Assembly: GCA_964514105.1 (NCBI GenBank) | Contig: CAZEPJ010000022.1 | Span: 1-56,312, forward strand | DNA: 56,312 nt | Reading direction: 5' to 3' | Origin: CAZEPJ01 sp964514105 | GTDB lineage: Bacteria; Desulfobacterota; Desulfocorpusculales; Desulfocorpusculum | Part shown: piece by piece, positions 41,663 through 51,349 of the stretch | Layout of the letters: each line of letters begins with the position of its first letter | Position numbering within the stretch: the first letter of the stretch is position 1 | The notes under the pieces: model-generated | What the model was told of the DNA's origin: nothing | The model's database searches: none | The model's input: the letters and a program-made list of their open reading frames with translations, nothing else | Program-made: the position numbers and the translations under genes

Positions 41663-41721
41663 GAAGAAAACGGGGCTGTCAAGGCGCTGACGGCTTTGTT
41701 GGAGGACGGCGGTACCTGCTC

Positions 41722-44700
41722 TCAAGGCGAGACGATTCGGCCGGGGTGGAGAAACCAGAATTCGATGCGGGGCAGGGCCGCCAGCCCCAGTGCACTCATG
41801 ACCGCCTCGGCGTACACGCCCCCTTGGGGTGCATAGGCGCCCGCCCGAAGGGCCACCTCCCGCGGCCCCTCCACATGGTCGGTCTTGTAGTCGGCCACGA
41901 CGGGTTGGCCGGTTTCAGGATCCCAGTACAGGAGATCCACGGTCCCGGATATAAACCCCACCGGCCCACTGCCTCCCTCTTGGGCGGGCATGAGAACGGG
42001 CAGTTCCCTGGCGATGACCCGATCCCTCAAGGCCAAAAACCTGGGGAAGAGAGGCCCCCGGGCAAAGCGCTGCAGGAGGGCCCGGGCCCTGGCCAGGGCC
42101 CCGGCCCGTTCATCCCTCGTCAGAGCAGGTTCCACGTATCTCTCCAGCATGGTGAGCTGACGCCGCCACTCCGAATCGGGATCGGCGTGGAGGTCGAAGT
42201 ACTCCAGGGCGCGGTGGACTGCGCTGCCCGCGGCCATGGCCATTTGCTGTTCGCCCCCGGCCCCCGCCGGGGTGTGTCCCATGTCCGGGTGCCCGGCCCA
42301 AGGGGCCCCCTGCTCCACGCCGTCCGCCGCCATCTCCCGGAGCGCCTCATGGGAGCTCTGTGACGCGGCCTGGCTGAACGGGCGCGCCATGAGGGCGTGG
42401 GCGGCCCGGGCCCGCCGGGCCAGGATCTCGCCGTCCCGGCGGACCTCCTCGGGGGCGGGCAGGACGGGTCCTTTCCGGGGGGCCACCGGCGTGGGGCGGT
42501 CGGCCCCCAGGAGGCCCGGGAAAACCCACCGGGTCCCCGCACCGTCGGCGTGGATGGCGCCGCCCGCAGCGGCCGCCTCCATCATGTCCCTCAGGGAAGG
42601 AGAGCCGGGGGCCCGGCCCTCAATGAGCCCCACATGGGCCCCCGCCAGGCGCGATCCGCCGCCCCTATCCGGCCACCTCCCCGCCAGCACCAGCCGGTCC
42701 TTGGCCCGGGTCATGGCCACGTACAGGGTGCGCACCAGCTCGGCCTCGGCCACGGCCCGATCCCGTTCGAGCAGGTGCAGGAATCCCGGGGTGGGTGCCC
42801 CCAAGAGCATGTACTCCCATCGGCCGTCCAGCCATGAGACCCCCATGCGTCCAGCCTCTGCGCTCGGGGTCCCCTTGTGAATCTGCACCAGGTACATGTG
42901 TCGGAAATCCAGGCCCTTGGCCTTGTGGATGGTCATCACCTGAACCGCCTCTTCCGCGGCCTCCTTGGGACGGCCCTCCTCCGCCTCCAGGGCCTGAACC
43001 ACTCCCGTCCTCAGGCCGCGCAGGACGGCCTGGGTGTCCCCCGCGCCCTCGTCCAGGGACCGGGTCAGGTGGCGGAAGAAGCGCTCCAGGTTGGCCAGGC
43101 GGTAGGGCCCCAGGTACCGGGCCGATTCCGTGACCTCGGCGAGGCACAGGCGCCTCAGTCGCGCCACGAAACGATCCACCGGCTCCGAGCGGAAGGACTC
43201 GCGCAGGATGCCGATGTGGCGGGCGGCGGCCAGAAGAGACCTCTCCCATCCGGCCACACCTTCGATCCCGGGCGCCTCGGCGGGGATCTCGGCCAGGGCT
43301 TCCTCGATGGCGGACCGAACCAGGGCCAAAGCCCGGGGGTCCTCTGCCTGGATCCCGGTGAAGCGCTCCGGAAAGGATCGGCTCCACAGAGGGATCCATG
43401 CCGCATCGGGCACGCCCACCCAGGCCGATCGCAGGTAGGTCAGCAGGGCCACGTGATCGTGGGGGTCCAGCACGCAGCGCACCAGGGCCGCGGCCTCGAT
43501 GACCTCCCGTCTTCGATAGTAGCTTCGGTCCCGCGCCACCGCGTACGGGATCTCCGCCTCGCGAAAGGCGGCCAGGTAGGTGTCCAGATCCCCCGTGCTG
43601 CGCAGCAGGACTCCCACCTCCTGCCAGGGCACTTGGTGCTCATGGTGAAGGGCCAGGATGTCGCGGGCCACCGCTGCGGCCTCGAGCTCCGCCGCCTGAT
43701 CGCTCCGGGTCCTGTCCACGAGCATCCCGCCGTCCCCGTCTCGGGCCCAGGAGACCCAGTATTCCACCGGGGCCCTCGGTCCCGCCTCGAAACCCCGGTC
43801 CCCGGCCCTCTCGGGGCACGGAAGGAGGGGCTGGAAGGCCGGTTGGAGCCCCCTTTCTGGCTTCATGACAGGGCGGATCACCCGCTCGACCTCCTGGAGA
43901 ATCGCGGGGACGGAGCGGAAATTCACGGCCAGAGGATCGCGTCTCCCTCCCTGGTTGAGGACCTCGGCCACGAAGTCGTCATAGGCCTCCAGGTCCGCGT
44001 TTCGCCATCCGTAGATGGACTGTTTGGGGTCTCCCACCAGGAAGAGCCCGGGTCGCTCGTCCGCCGGGCCGTCCAGCGCCAGCATGCGCACGATATCGCA
44101 CTGGACGGGGTCCGTGTCCTGAAACTCGTCCACGAGAAGCTGGTCCATGGAGCGGCGCACGGCGCGCAGCACGGCCGGATGGCGCCGGAGGAGGTCTTGA
44201 GCATCCCGCAGAAGACCGGCGAACGTCTGGACCCCCCTGGCGCGCATCTGCGAGTTCACCCGGGCGAGCAGGGGACCCAGGGCCAGGCGGGCGTGATCGA
44301 GCAGGGCCGGATCCAGCCGCGCCACGTGCTCCAGAATTCGAAGGAAAGGGCCCACGGACTTGGCGAGGGGTTCCCCAGACTCCCCGATGGCCGTGGCTTC
44401 CGACTTGTTGAACTCCCCTTTGCCCCACTCCCTCAGACGCTTCCAGTGGCTCTCTGTCCACGCGTCCTTGAGCCAGGCGCACAGATCCTCCAGCTGGGGC
44501 CTGCCCAGCTCGGCCGTGGCCTCCAGACGCCCGCGCGTCTGGCAGATCCGCTCGGCCAACTCCCGGCCCACGGAGCCCTTCCCGCGGATCGTCACCAGCC
44601 GGGAGGCGCCGGCCGACTCCACGGCCCGGGCGCGCTCCAAGAGCTCGTCCCGCAGGGCCCCCATCCTCTCCCGTGAGAAGGGGTCGTCTGCAAGGGCCTC

Positions 44701-45534
44701 CTCGGGGACGGCCTGAGAGGCCAGCCGGATCAGGGCCTTCCCCAACTCCCGAGGGCCTTCCCCGCGGGCGGCGAGGAACAGAAAGTGCGGGTCGCCGGGC
44801 TCGCCGTACGCCCCCCGGATCTCGTCCTCCAGGACCTCTCGGATCACCTCCTCGAGCACCGCACCCTCGGCGTCCACCCGGATGAGGGGGTGCAGCCCCG
44901 CCTCCATGGGGAATCGGGTGAGGAGCCGGAAACAGAAGGCGTGAATGGTCATGACCACCAGGTGGTCAAGGGAGCCCAGAAGGGCCCGGGCGCGGCCCCG
45001 GCGCAAGGCGGCCTTCCGTGGCAGGGCCCCGGGCATGACCCCGCGGGGCCACTGCCCCCGCTCCACCTGGGCCAGGGCCTCGGCCACCCGCGCGGCCATC
45101 TCCGCGGCCGCGGCCTCCGTGAACGTGATGGCCACGACCCCGCCCAGAACGCGCGCGGCTGTGCCATCCCGCCATTGGCTCTCGAGGTCGTCGTCCCCCC
45201 GCAGACCCCCGGCGACGGCGGCGTGAGTCCCAGGTTCATTGTCGCTGTCCATGTCCCCGCGTGCATGGGCGCCGGCGGTGCGCTCTGTCTCTCGACCCCT
45301 GAGCCCCGAATCCCCAGAGGGCTCCCCCGCACCCTGGGCCCTTCGCCCTTCGCCCTCCGCCTTCTCCCATCCCGGCCCCAGGCACCAGGCCACGATGCGG
45401 GCGGTCAGGGTGGTGGTCTTTCCGGTCCCGGCCCCGGCCTCGATGACCATGGGCCGGCGGAATTCGCGCTGGGCCCACTCGCGCGCCCGCGCGTCACTCA
45501 CCCGAAGCTCGTTTGGGGAGTCGGTCTGCCTCAT
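41722..45534 (-). CDS. addA: AddA-type UvrD-family helicase-nuclease
   Basis: This 1270-residue protein is the helicase-nuclease subunit of an AddAB-type complex that resects DNA double-strand breaks for RecA loading. Helicase motifs are EAGAGTGKTTTLTARI (I, Lys39), ITFTEAAAAEMAARV (Ia), LLVDEFQDTDPVQ (II), LVGDPKQSIYGWR (III), VMTIHKAKGLDF (V) and RTLYVAMTRAKDRLVL (VI). The C-terminal RecB-like nuclease has HRALEYF, GTVDLLYWD and VADYKTD, with the active-site residues in place. Residues about 53-128, between motifs I and Ia, form a low-complexity Gly/Glu/Arg/Asp insertion. Its ATG overlaps the addB stop (ATGA). Confidence 0.93.
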   Translation of the reverse strand: MRQTDSPNELRVSDARAREWAQREFRRPMVIEAGAGTGKTTTLTARIVAWCLGPGWEKAEGEGRRAQGAGEPSGDSGLRGRETERTAGAHARGDMDSDNEPGTHAAVAGGLRGDDDLESQWRDGTAARVLGGVVAITFTEAAAAEMAARVAEALAQVERGQWPRGVMPGALPRKAALRRGRARALLGSLDHLVVMTIHAFCFRLLTRFPMEAGLHPLIRVDAEGAVLEEVIREVLEDEIRGAYGEPGDPHFLFLAARGEGPRELGKALIRLASQAVPEEALADDPFSRERMGALRDELLERARAVESAGASRLVTIRGKGSVGRELAERICQTRGRLEATAELGRPQLEDLCAWLKDAWTESHWKRLREWGKGEFNKSEATAIGESGEPLAKSVGPFLRILEHVARLDPALLDHARLALGPLLARVNSQMRARGVQTFAGLLRDAQDLLRRHPAVLRAVRRSMDQLLVDEFQDTDPVQCDIVRMLALDGPADERPGLFLVGDPKQSIYGWRNADLEAYDDFVAEVLNQGGRRDPLAVNFRSVPAILQEVERVIRPVMKPERGLQPAFQPLLPCPERAGDRGFEAGPRAPVEYWVSWARDGDGGMLVDRTRSDQAAELEAAAVARDILALHHEHQVPWQEVGVLLRSTGDLDTYLAAFREAEIPYAVARDRSYYRRREVIEAAALVRCVLDPHDHVALLTYLRSAWVGVPDAAWIPLWSRSFPERFTGIQAEDPRALALVRSAIEEALAEIPAEAPGIEGVAGWERSLLAAARHIGILRESFRSEPVDRFVARLRRLCLAEVTESARYLGPYRLANLERFFRHLTRSLDEGAGDTQAVLRGLRTGVVQALEAEEGRPKEAAEEAVQVMTIHKAKGLDFRHMYLVQIHKGTPSAEAGRMGVSWLDGRWEYMLLGAPTPGFLHLLERDRAVAEAELVRTLYVAMTRAKDRLVLAGRWPDRGGGSRLAGAHVGLIEGRAPGSPSLRDMMEAAAAGGAIHADGAGTRWVFPGLLGADRPTPVAPRKGPVLPAPEEVRRDGEILARRARAAHALMARPFSQAASQSSHEALREMAADGVEQGAPWAGHPDMGHTPAGAGGEQQMAMAAGSAVHRALEYFDLHADPDSEWRRQLTMLERYVEPALTRDERAGALARARALLQRFARGPLFPRFLALRDRVIARELPVLMPAQEGGSGPVGFISGTVDLLYWDPETGQPVVADYKTDHVEGPREVALRAGAYAPQGGVYAEAVMSALGLAALPRIEFWFLHPGRIVSP

Positions 45535-48500
45535 GGGGGGCCCTCACCCTGCTCATGGATCCGGGCTCGCCGGGATCCGGCACCCAGGGACCACACCCCC
45601 AGGAGGGCGGCCTCTGCATGGGCGAGCCCCCGGCCCCGGGAGGCTGCATCTTGGATCCGGTCAAGTGCAGAGATGAGCCGCCTCCTGGCCCCGCTGTCCC
45701 CCCGAAGGCACGCCTGGTTGACCTCGCAGCGCTCGCACACCCGAGGCTCCTTCTGCCCGTCGGGCCCCACGAGCCGGGGGAAGAAGACGCCGCCGTCCAG
45801 GGCCGCCAGGAGGGTCCCGACGGCCCTTCGGAAGGCCTCCGCGAAGTCCGCATCCGGTCCCACGGCAAAGACGCGGGCCGCCTGTGGCACCTCCGGCTTC
45901 AGGAAGACGTATCGGCCTTCCGCAGGCCGGATCCCCGCGCCCAGGACGTAGGCGACGGCCTGAAGCCGCTCCCCCCTCTCCACGGCCTTGAGGAAGTGAT
46001 CGCGGCGGGTTTTCTCCAGGACGCCCTCGTGGATCGCCCGACCGGTCTTGTAGTCCGTCAATCGGAGCCCGTCCCCCGCCCGATCCACGCGGTCGGCCAT
46101 GAACAGGATCGATCGGGACGCCCCGCCCTGGTCCTCCACCATCACTTCGCCCCGGATCTCCGCCGCCATGACGAGGGGAGGGGGCTGCCCCTGGGGCCAA
46201 TCCGTCTCCCAGGCCACCTGGAGGAACGGCCGCGCCCGACTCTCCAGGACCCGCACGAGACCCTCAAGGCCGATGCCGGCCTGGCGAATGGCCCGTCGGG
46301 CCGCGCTGGAAAGGATCCGCCCCTGGACCTCCTCGCCGGGCCGGGGCAAAGGAAGGGCTCCGGAGAGGGACGCGTCGGACATGGTACCGGGCATGGCGGT
46401 CAGGGCCTCGCGGACCACCTCCTCCAGCACGGCGTGCACCGTGATCCCCAGAAGCGGCGGGTCCAGGTCCGGGAGGGCTCCCAGGGCATCGGGGACGGGC
46501 TGGAGGCGCAGAAGGCGCATGAGAAAGAGCCGCCACGGGCACCTGGCCATGCCCTCCAGGGTGCTCACGTACAGACGGGCATGCCTCGGGTCGGCACTGG
46601 AGGCGGGGGGGCCCGCGAAGCCGAAATAGGGGCCCAGGCGGGCCGCCCGGGCACGGCCCTGGGGGGTGCGGTGGTCGGGATCCATCTCATCGAGGACGGC
46701 CAGCCGCGCCCGGGCCAGGGCGTGGGGCTCGAGCCAGGGGTCTCGGCTCTCCTCCATCCCGGCCTGGGCCGCGGCCGCAGCGAAGGGGAAGATCCGGGAG
46801 AAATGGGCCCGGGAGCCGTGAAGCCCGGCGATCACCGCATGGTCGTGGACCGGGACGGCGCCGGGAGGCTCGGACGAGGCCCCTCTGGACGCGGGTGGGG
46901 CGTGAGGGGGGGGGATCGTCTCGGTCTGCGGCCATCCCCGGTTGAGCCGCATGCGCTCCACCAGCGGGGAGGCGGACAGGGCCCGGCCGTCATCGTCCAC
47001 CACTTTCCATGAAAGGGTGATCCGGGGGCTCGATGCGAGGAGCTGTGCGAACAGATACCTCTCCTCCTCCACACCCAGCCGTTTGATGGGCAGATCGGGC
47101 AAAAGGGGCGTGAGTTCCCGCCGCAGGGAGTCGGGGAGAAGCGGATCCTCTCGAACTGGGCGGGGAAAGACGTCCCGGTTGAGCCCCATGACGAACAGAT
47201 GATCGAAGGTGCGCCCTCGGGCCTCCATCACATTGAGGACCTGCACCCCTCCTCCCCGGCCCCCCAGGGGAGATCCCGCGGCGTCCGAGAGCCCCCGGGC
47301 CATGAGGAGGACGAACTCCTCGTACCCCAGGGAGAACCCCTCCGGGATGGAGCGGGCCAGATCCTCCACGACCCCCAGGACCTCCCCGACCCCGGGCGTT
47401 TCTGCCAGCCATGCCAGCTCCTCGACAAGAAGGGCCCGGAGCCGCTGGGCATGGACGGCGAAGCCCGCAGGGGCTGGCCAGGTCTTCCAGCGGCGGATCA
47501 GCGCGCCGGCGAGGCGGACCAGGTTGCGCACCGAGTCCGAGGGAACGGTACGCCGCGGGGCATGGGGGCCTCCCCCGTCGCCGTCATCCCCGTTAAGCGG
47601 CCCCAGGCCCCTCCTCACGGGCAGGGGGTAGAGGTCCCCTGGGCCCACGACGCCGTCGAGCTCCAGGGCGGCCGCATCCGAGATGCGCCCGGCGCCCAGG
47701 GCGTGCAGGGCCAGCCGAAGGTCGTGGGCCAGCGGTTCCGCGCTCAGTTCGAGCCACTGGTCCACGGTGGTACGCCCCTGGCGAGCGAGCATCTCCCCCA
47801 GGGCGCGCATCCGCCTCCCCCGTGCGTCGGGGGGCCCCGCGGTGGCGCCGATCCCCGAAAAGGGTATGCCGAAGTCCTCGAAATGGAGGCGGATGGGGAT
47901 GCGGTACGCGGTCAGGTCCCGGGCGACCACCCCGATCCGATGGGGTGAGGCCCCCAATTCCAGCAGGCGGGCGATCCGACGCGCCACCTCGCGGCTTTCG
48001 GGATGAGCCCCCGGCGCCCGGAAGGCCCGGAGCTCCGGGGGCGGGGGGGGCGCTCCGGAAGGGGGCGGCGGGGGGAAGAGCCCCCGCAGGCGCTCGAAAA
48101 GGCGTTGTGTGAAGCGGACGGCCGGGTCCACCTCGCGGGGATCGGCGGGATCCGGTGGGTGATCCCAGTAGATCCGTGCCGTCCGGTTCCTGGCGAGGGC
48201 CTCCAGGAGATCCGAGGCCGCCCCCGTTGCATCGGCGTACCCATGAATGAGCACGGCCCGGGCGGGGAAGAAGAGATCCGGATGGCGGGCCAGGGGGGCC
48301 ACGGCAGCGCGAAGCGCGCTCGACGCAACCCCCGCGCCGAGGGCGGTCATGGACGCCGCGGTCCGGCCGGCCACTCGAACCAGGGCCGCGGCCCGCCCGG
48401 CCAGCTCCGGCGGGACGGCCTCGCCGCCGATCTCCCCAAGCCGCTCCTCCAGCGCCTCCCCATGCTCGGGCTCCAAGCCCGCGTCCAGGAAATCCGCCAC

Positions 48501-48878
48501 CGTGGCGGCCACCGAGGCGTATCCGTCGGCGAGGTCATCCAGACCGGCGCGAAGGACCGGCTCCTCCCGGGCATGCCGCCGCACCAGGACCTCGAACAGA
48601 TGCCGGCCGTCGAGATAGGCGACCCCGGCCCGATCCAGGATCTCCCGGGCCGCCCCGTGGAGGGTCTGGACCAGGACCCCGGCCACGGAACGGCCCGGGC
48701 CGCGCACCAGGGTCTCTGCCACATGGCGCCGCAGGCTCCTGGAGGGCACGATGAGCCGCACCGGCTGGGCGAGCCTCCCGGGATCCTGGCGGGCTGCCTG
48801 GATCAAGGCCCGGAGGTCATCCAGCAGCAGGGCCTCCACGGCCATGGGTCCATGGGCGATTCGAATCTGCGGATTCAT
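45531..48878 (-). CDS. addB: AddB-type nuclease subunit
   Basis: This 1115-residue protein is the partner of AddA. The N-terminal half is an inactivated helicase-like fold; SRSLRRHVAETLVRG is visible, without a Walker A GKT. VMEARGRTFDHLFVMGLNRDVFPRP matches the degenerate helicase region of AddB. The C-terminal PD-(D/E)XK nuclease contains MADRVDRAGDGLRLTDYKTG. Cysteines in MARCPWRLF and VCERCEVNQAC are spaced like the iron-sulfur staple of AddB and Cas4. ATG at 48878 is chosen because the sequence upstream of it contains the promoter. It overlaps addA by four bases. Confidence 0.88.
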   Translation of the reverse strand: MNPQIRIAHGPMAVEALLLDDLRALIQAARQDPGRLAQPVRLIVPSRSLRRHVAETLVRGPGRSVAGVLVQTLHGAAREILDRAGVAYLDGRHLFEVLVRRHAREEPVLRAGLDDLADGYASVAATVADFLDAGLEPEHGEALEERLGEIGGEAVPPELAGRAAALVRVAGRTAASMTALGAGVASSALRAAVAPLARHPDLFFPARAVLIHGYADATGAASDLLEALARNRTARIYWDHPPDPADPREVDPAVRFTQRLFERLRGLFPPPPPSGAPPPPPELRAFRAPGAHPESREVARRIARLLELGASPHRIGVVARDLTAYRIPIRLHFEDFGIPFSGIGATAGPPDARGRRMRALGEMLARQGRTTVDQWLELSAEPLAHDLRLALHALGAGRISDAAALELDGVVGPGDLYPLPVRRGLGPLNGDDGDGGGPHAPRRTVPSDSVRNLVRLAGALIRRWKTWPAPAGFAVHAQRLRALLVEELAWLAETPGVGEVLGVVEDLARSIPEGFSLGYEEFVLLMARGLSDAAGSPLGGRGGGVQVLNVMEARGRTFDHLFVMGLNRDVFPRPVREDPLLPDSLRRELTPLLPDLPIKRLGVEEERYLFAQLLASSPRITLSWKVVDDDGRALSASPLVERMRLNRGWPQTETIPPPHAPPASRGASSEPPGAVPVHDHAVIAGLHGSRAHFSRIFPFAAAAAQAGMEESRDPWLEPHALARARLAVLDEMDPDHRTPQGRARAARLGPYFGFAGPPASSADPRHARLYVSTLEGMARCPWRLFLMRLLRLQPVPDALGALPDLDPPLLGITVHAVLEEVVREALTAMPGTMSDASLSGALPLPRPGEEVQGRILSSAARRAIRQAGIGLEGLVRVLESRARPFLQVAWETDWPQGQPPPLVMAAEIRGEVMVEDQGGASRSILFMADRVDRAGDGLRLTDYKTGRAIHEGVLEKTRRDHFLKAVERGERLQAVAYVLGAGIRPAEGRYVFLKPEVPQAARVFAVGPDADFAEAFRRAVGTLLAALDGGVFFPRLVGPDGQKEPRVCERCEVNQACLRGDSGARRRLISALDRIQDAASRGRGLAHAEAALLGVWSLGAGSRRARIHEQGEGPP

Positions 48879-48925
48879 GTCGGATGGCTCGCCGGGGCCC
48901 AGCGATCTGCGTCCCGATGGAGTGT

Positions 48926-48954
48926 ATGCTACCGAGTTCCCCGCCGAGGCACAA
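48926..48954 (-). promoter_or_regulatory. Possible promoter of addB-addA
   Basis: On the minus strand, TTGTGC (48954-48949) and TAGCAT (48931-48926) are 17 bases apart. The match is moderate, but this is the best candidate between the divergent addB and HAD genes, about 48 bases before the addB ATG. Confidence 0.4.
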
Positions 48955-48986
48955 GGGACCAGCCCCCCTTCCTGCCCCGCTCCAAA

Positions 48987-49015
48987 TTGACATCTCAACC
49001 CCCGGGGAATATGGT
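48987..49015 (+). promoter_or_regulatory. Promoter of the HAD phosphatase-hpnG operon
   Basis: TTGACA (48987-48992) and TATGGT (49010-49015) are 17 bases apart. The expected transcript start (about 49022) lies after an in-frame ATG at 49018, so the gene must start at the ATG at 49042. Confidence 0.65.
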
Positions 49016-49041
49016 GGGTGCCATCTGTGGAGGGATGCGAA

Positions 49042-49689
49042 ATGGGGATTGAGGCCATCCTGTTCGACCTGGGAAACGTTCTGGTGCGGTTCTCCCACGA
49101 CCCGATCGCCCGGGGGTTGGCCGGCCGGGCCCGCAAGGCGCCGTACCAGGACCCCCGGGAGGTGGCGCGCTATCTGTTCGATGCGGAACATGGCGTCCAG
49201 AACGGATTTGACATGGGCCGGGTCACCCCCGAGGCGTATTTCCTTTCCCTGGTTCGGGAGATGGCCCTGGACCTGGACTTCCCGGGCTTCGTAGGGATCT
49301 GGAATCCCATTTTCCAGCCCATGCCGGGCGCAGAAAGATTGGTATGTTTCCTCGGGGGGCGGGTGGAGACGCACCTGCTTTCCAACACCAACGCACTGCA
49401 CTTCCCCCACGTTCTGGGCCTCTTCCCCTGGCTGCGGCGGATGGACTCCTGGTTTCTCTCCCACGAGATGGGCTGCCGGAAGCCCTCTTGGGAGATCTAT
49501 GACCGGGTCCTGCGGCAGCTGGGACTTCCGCCCGAGCGGATTCTCTATCTGGACGACATGGAGGCCAATCTCCTGCCGGCTGCGGATCGGGGCATGCGGA
49601 CGGCCCTGGTGACCCCCCATTCATCGCTCCGGGAGTTGATCCGTTCCTTTCTTCCGGATCTGCCCTGGGACGGCTTCCCATGGGGATGA
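49042..49689 (+). CDS. HAD-superfamily hydrolase
   Basis: This 215-residue protein is a HAD-type phosphatase, type IA-like. The nucleophile motif is FDLGNVLV (first Asp in DLGNV; the second position is Asn rather than the usual Asp, as in the YihX-like branch). Motif II is LLSNTN, motif III is the Lys in GCRKPSWEIY, and motif IV is LYLDDMEANL. The family removes phosphate from sugar phosphates and similar small molecules; the substrate is unknown. ATG at 49042 follows GGAGGG. It overlaps hpnG by up to 10 nt, so a role in the hopanoid pathway is possible, but this is inference. Confidence 0.88.
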   Translation: MGIEAILFDLGNVLVRFSHDPIARGLAGRARKAPYQDPREVARYLFDAEHGVQNGFDMGRVTPEAYFLSLVREMALDLDFPGFVGIWNPIFQPMPGAERLVCFLGGRVETHLLSNTNALHFPHVLGLFPWLRRMDSWFLSHEMGCRKPSWEIYDRVLRQLGLPPERILYLDDMEANLLPAADRGMRTALVTPHSSLRELIRSFLPDLPWDGFPWG

Positions 49690-50426
49690 GACGGCCGTTG
49701 GGCCTCATGGCCGCGCTCCCCCAGGAGTGTCGCCCCATCCTCCTATGGGAAGGATGGAAGGCGCGCTCGGGGACCAGATGCCCCCGCGTCCTCGAGAATC
49801 GCCATCTGGGGCTCCGGCTCGCCGTCACCGGCATGGGCGGGGCCCGGGCCGCGGCCGGGCTGGAGGCGCTCCTCGAGGGATTTCACCCCGAGGCCGTCCT
49901 CTCCCTGGGATTCGGCGGGGCCCTCGATGCCTCCGTGGGGGTGGGGGATCTGGTCTGGGGCAGAAAGGTCGTAGGCTGGTGCGAGGAAAAAGGCCCCTGG
50001 GGGAGCCTGGATCTGGCGCACCCCCTTCAACCGGAGTCATGGGCGGGGGGATCGGGTCCCAGGACGGCCCTGGGCTTTCTGGTTTCCGTGGAGCGACCGG
50101 TGGACAAGGCCCGGGTGAGGGCCCATCTGGCCGGCGCAATGGGGCCTTCGGTCCTGGAGATGGAGACCCATGCCCTGGCCCGGGCGCTTCAGGGCACGGG
50201 CATCCCCCTGATGGGCCTTCGGGCCGTGAGTGACGAATGGGATTTCGACCCGGCGCCCGTGGTGCGAGGCTGGATGGACGACGACCTCCGGGTTCGACCC
50301 TGGAAGGTGATGGGAGATGTCCTCCGGCATCCCGGCCGAGTGGCCCTCCTTCACGGCCTCTATCGGAGGTCCCGGATGGCCGCGGCCTCTTTGGCAAGGG
50401 GGATCGGCGCCCTGCTCGACTCATGA
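49680..50426 (+). CDS. hpnG: Hopanoid-associated phosphorylase HpnG
   Basis: This 248-residue nucleoside-phosphorylase-fold protein resembles HpnG, which removes adenine from adenosylhopane to give phosphoribohopane. The fold markers are VTGMGGARAAAGLEALLEGF, VLSLGFGGALD, the nucleobase-binding LEMETHALARAL and GLRAVSDEWDFD. Identification rests on these plus the neighbouring hopanoid genes. ATG at 49680 or 49686 is possible; the latter overlaps the HAD stop as ATGA. It is on the opposite strand to shc, hpnA and hpnH, converging on the carotenoid gene. Confidence 0.85.
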   Translation: MGMRRPLGLMAALPQECRPILLWEGWKARSGTRCPRVLENRHLGLRLAVTGMGGARAAAGLEALLEGFHPEAVLSLGFGGALDASVGVGDLVWGRKVVGWCEEKGPWGSLDLAHPLQPESWAGGSGPRTALGFLVSVERPVDKARVRAHLAGAMGPSVLEMETHALARALQGTGIPLMGLRAVSDEWDFDPAPVVRGWMDDDLRVRPWKVMGDVLRHPGRVALLHGLYRRSRMAAASLARGIGALLDS

Positions 50427-50539
50427 GCCCCCCGGCGGGGACCCGGGCTCCCGAGAGGACCGGCGTCCTGCAGGGCCTCTGCCGGACCCCGGCCTCGGTG
50501 GATCTCAACCGTGCGCGTGAAACCCGGCCCGGTGTTGGT

Positions 50540-51328
50540 TCAAGCCGGGTGCCGCATCTTGTACAGGGTGATGGCCGCCGCCATGACCAGGAACGTGATG
50601 ACGATGAAGGAGCTGGCGATGCCCAGGTGCAGCTCCCCGATGGCAAAGGTCACTGCAAGATTGAACAGGAGGATCCCCACGTACAGGACAGCCCCCCACA
50701 GGGGAGCCACATGGATGCCTTTGCACCATGGACCCCCGGCGTCTGTCCCCCAGCGGCCGATGGCCGCCTGATACACCCTGACCATCACCAGCGCCACGAG
50801 CAGCCACCCCCAAAAGTTGGTCATGGGGATCCCGAAGTAGGCCCCCGCCGACCGATATCCGTAGATCTGGCCCAGGAACCACTTGTTCCCCTGAAGGGCC
50901 AGGGGGTCAATGACCACGTCCAGGAGGACCATGAGGAGGCTCCCCAGGACCCAGGGCGCCCAGCCCCCTCGCTCCCGGAGGCCGTCCCGGACCTTCCACC
51001 CCGATGGATCGCGCACCAGGGGAGACAGGAGCAACACCGCGGTGGCGTAACTGCATGCGGCGAGAAAGACGTAGGAGAGGGAATCCATGAAGGGGACCCC
51101 CAGGACCCACAGCTCCCGGTCCATGGTGTGGTGGATGTAGTAGTAATCCCCGTATGGGAAGCCCACGTGGATGGAGGAGAACTCCGAGGCAAAGGCGAGG
51201 AGATACCCCAGGGGGAGAAAGGCCAGGGTGGGGCGCCAGCCGAACTGGCGGGAGGACCCCATGAGATACGCGGCCAGGAAGAGGAACACATACGGTCGAA
51301 GAAGCAAGGTGCCCCACAGGAGCTTCAT
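50540..51328 (-). CDS. Carotenoid biosynthesis protein, CruF-like (DUF422)
   Basis: This 262-residue integral membrane protein has about seven hydrophobic segments. The family pattern of CruF/bisanhydrobacterioruberin hydratase-type proteins is seen: SSIHVGFPYGDYYYIH near residue 53, VPFMDSLSYVFLA, LLDVVIDPLALQGNKWFLGQIYGY, and YFGIPMTNFWGWLLVALVM. Known members hydrate the terminal end of acyclic carotenoids. No other carotenoid gene (crtB, crtI) is in the window. It is the last gene of the minus-strand hopanoid operon, 21 nt after hpnH. Confidence 0.82.
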   Translation of the reverse strand: MKLLWGTLLLRPYVFLFLAAYLMGSSRQFGWRPTLAFLPLGYLLAFASEFSSIHVGFPYGDYYYIHHTMDRELWVLGVPFMDSLSYVFLAACSYATAVLLLSPLVRDPSGWKVRDGLRERGGWAPWVLGSLLMVLLDVVIDPLALQGNKWFLGQIYGYRSAGAYFGIPMTNFWGWLLVALVMVRVYQAAIGRWGTDAGGPWCKGIHVAPLWGAVLYVGILLFNLAVTFAIGELHLGIASSFIVITFLVMAAAITLYKMRHPA

Positions 51329-51349
51329 CGCCCAGAGTCCTTCCCGGGG

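Noticed and set aside
41677..41682. A second minus-strand TTGACA as -35 box for the barrel gene.
   Set aside because: At 17 bases it leads only to ACATTG, a poor -10; the neighbouring box at 41662-41657 has a better partner.
42877..44676. A 599-codon plus-strand frame within addA.
   Set aside because: It is antisense to helicase motifs that are clearly intact on the minus strand.
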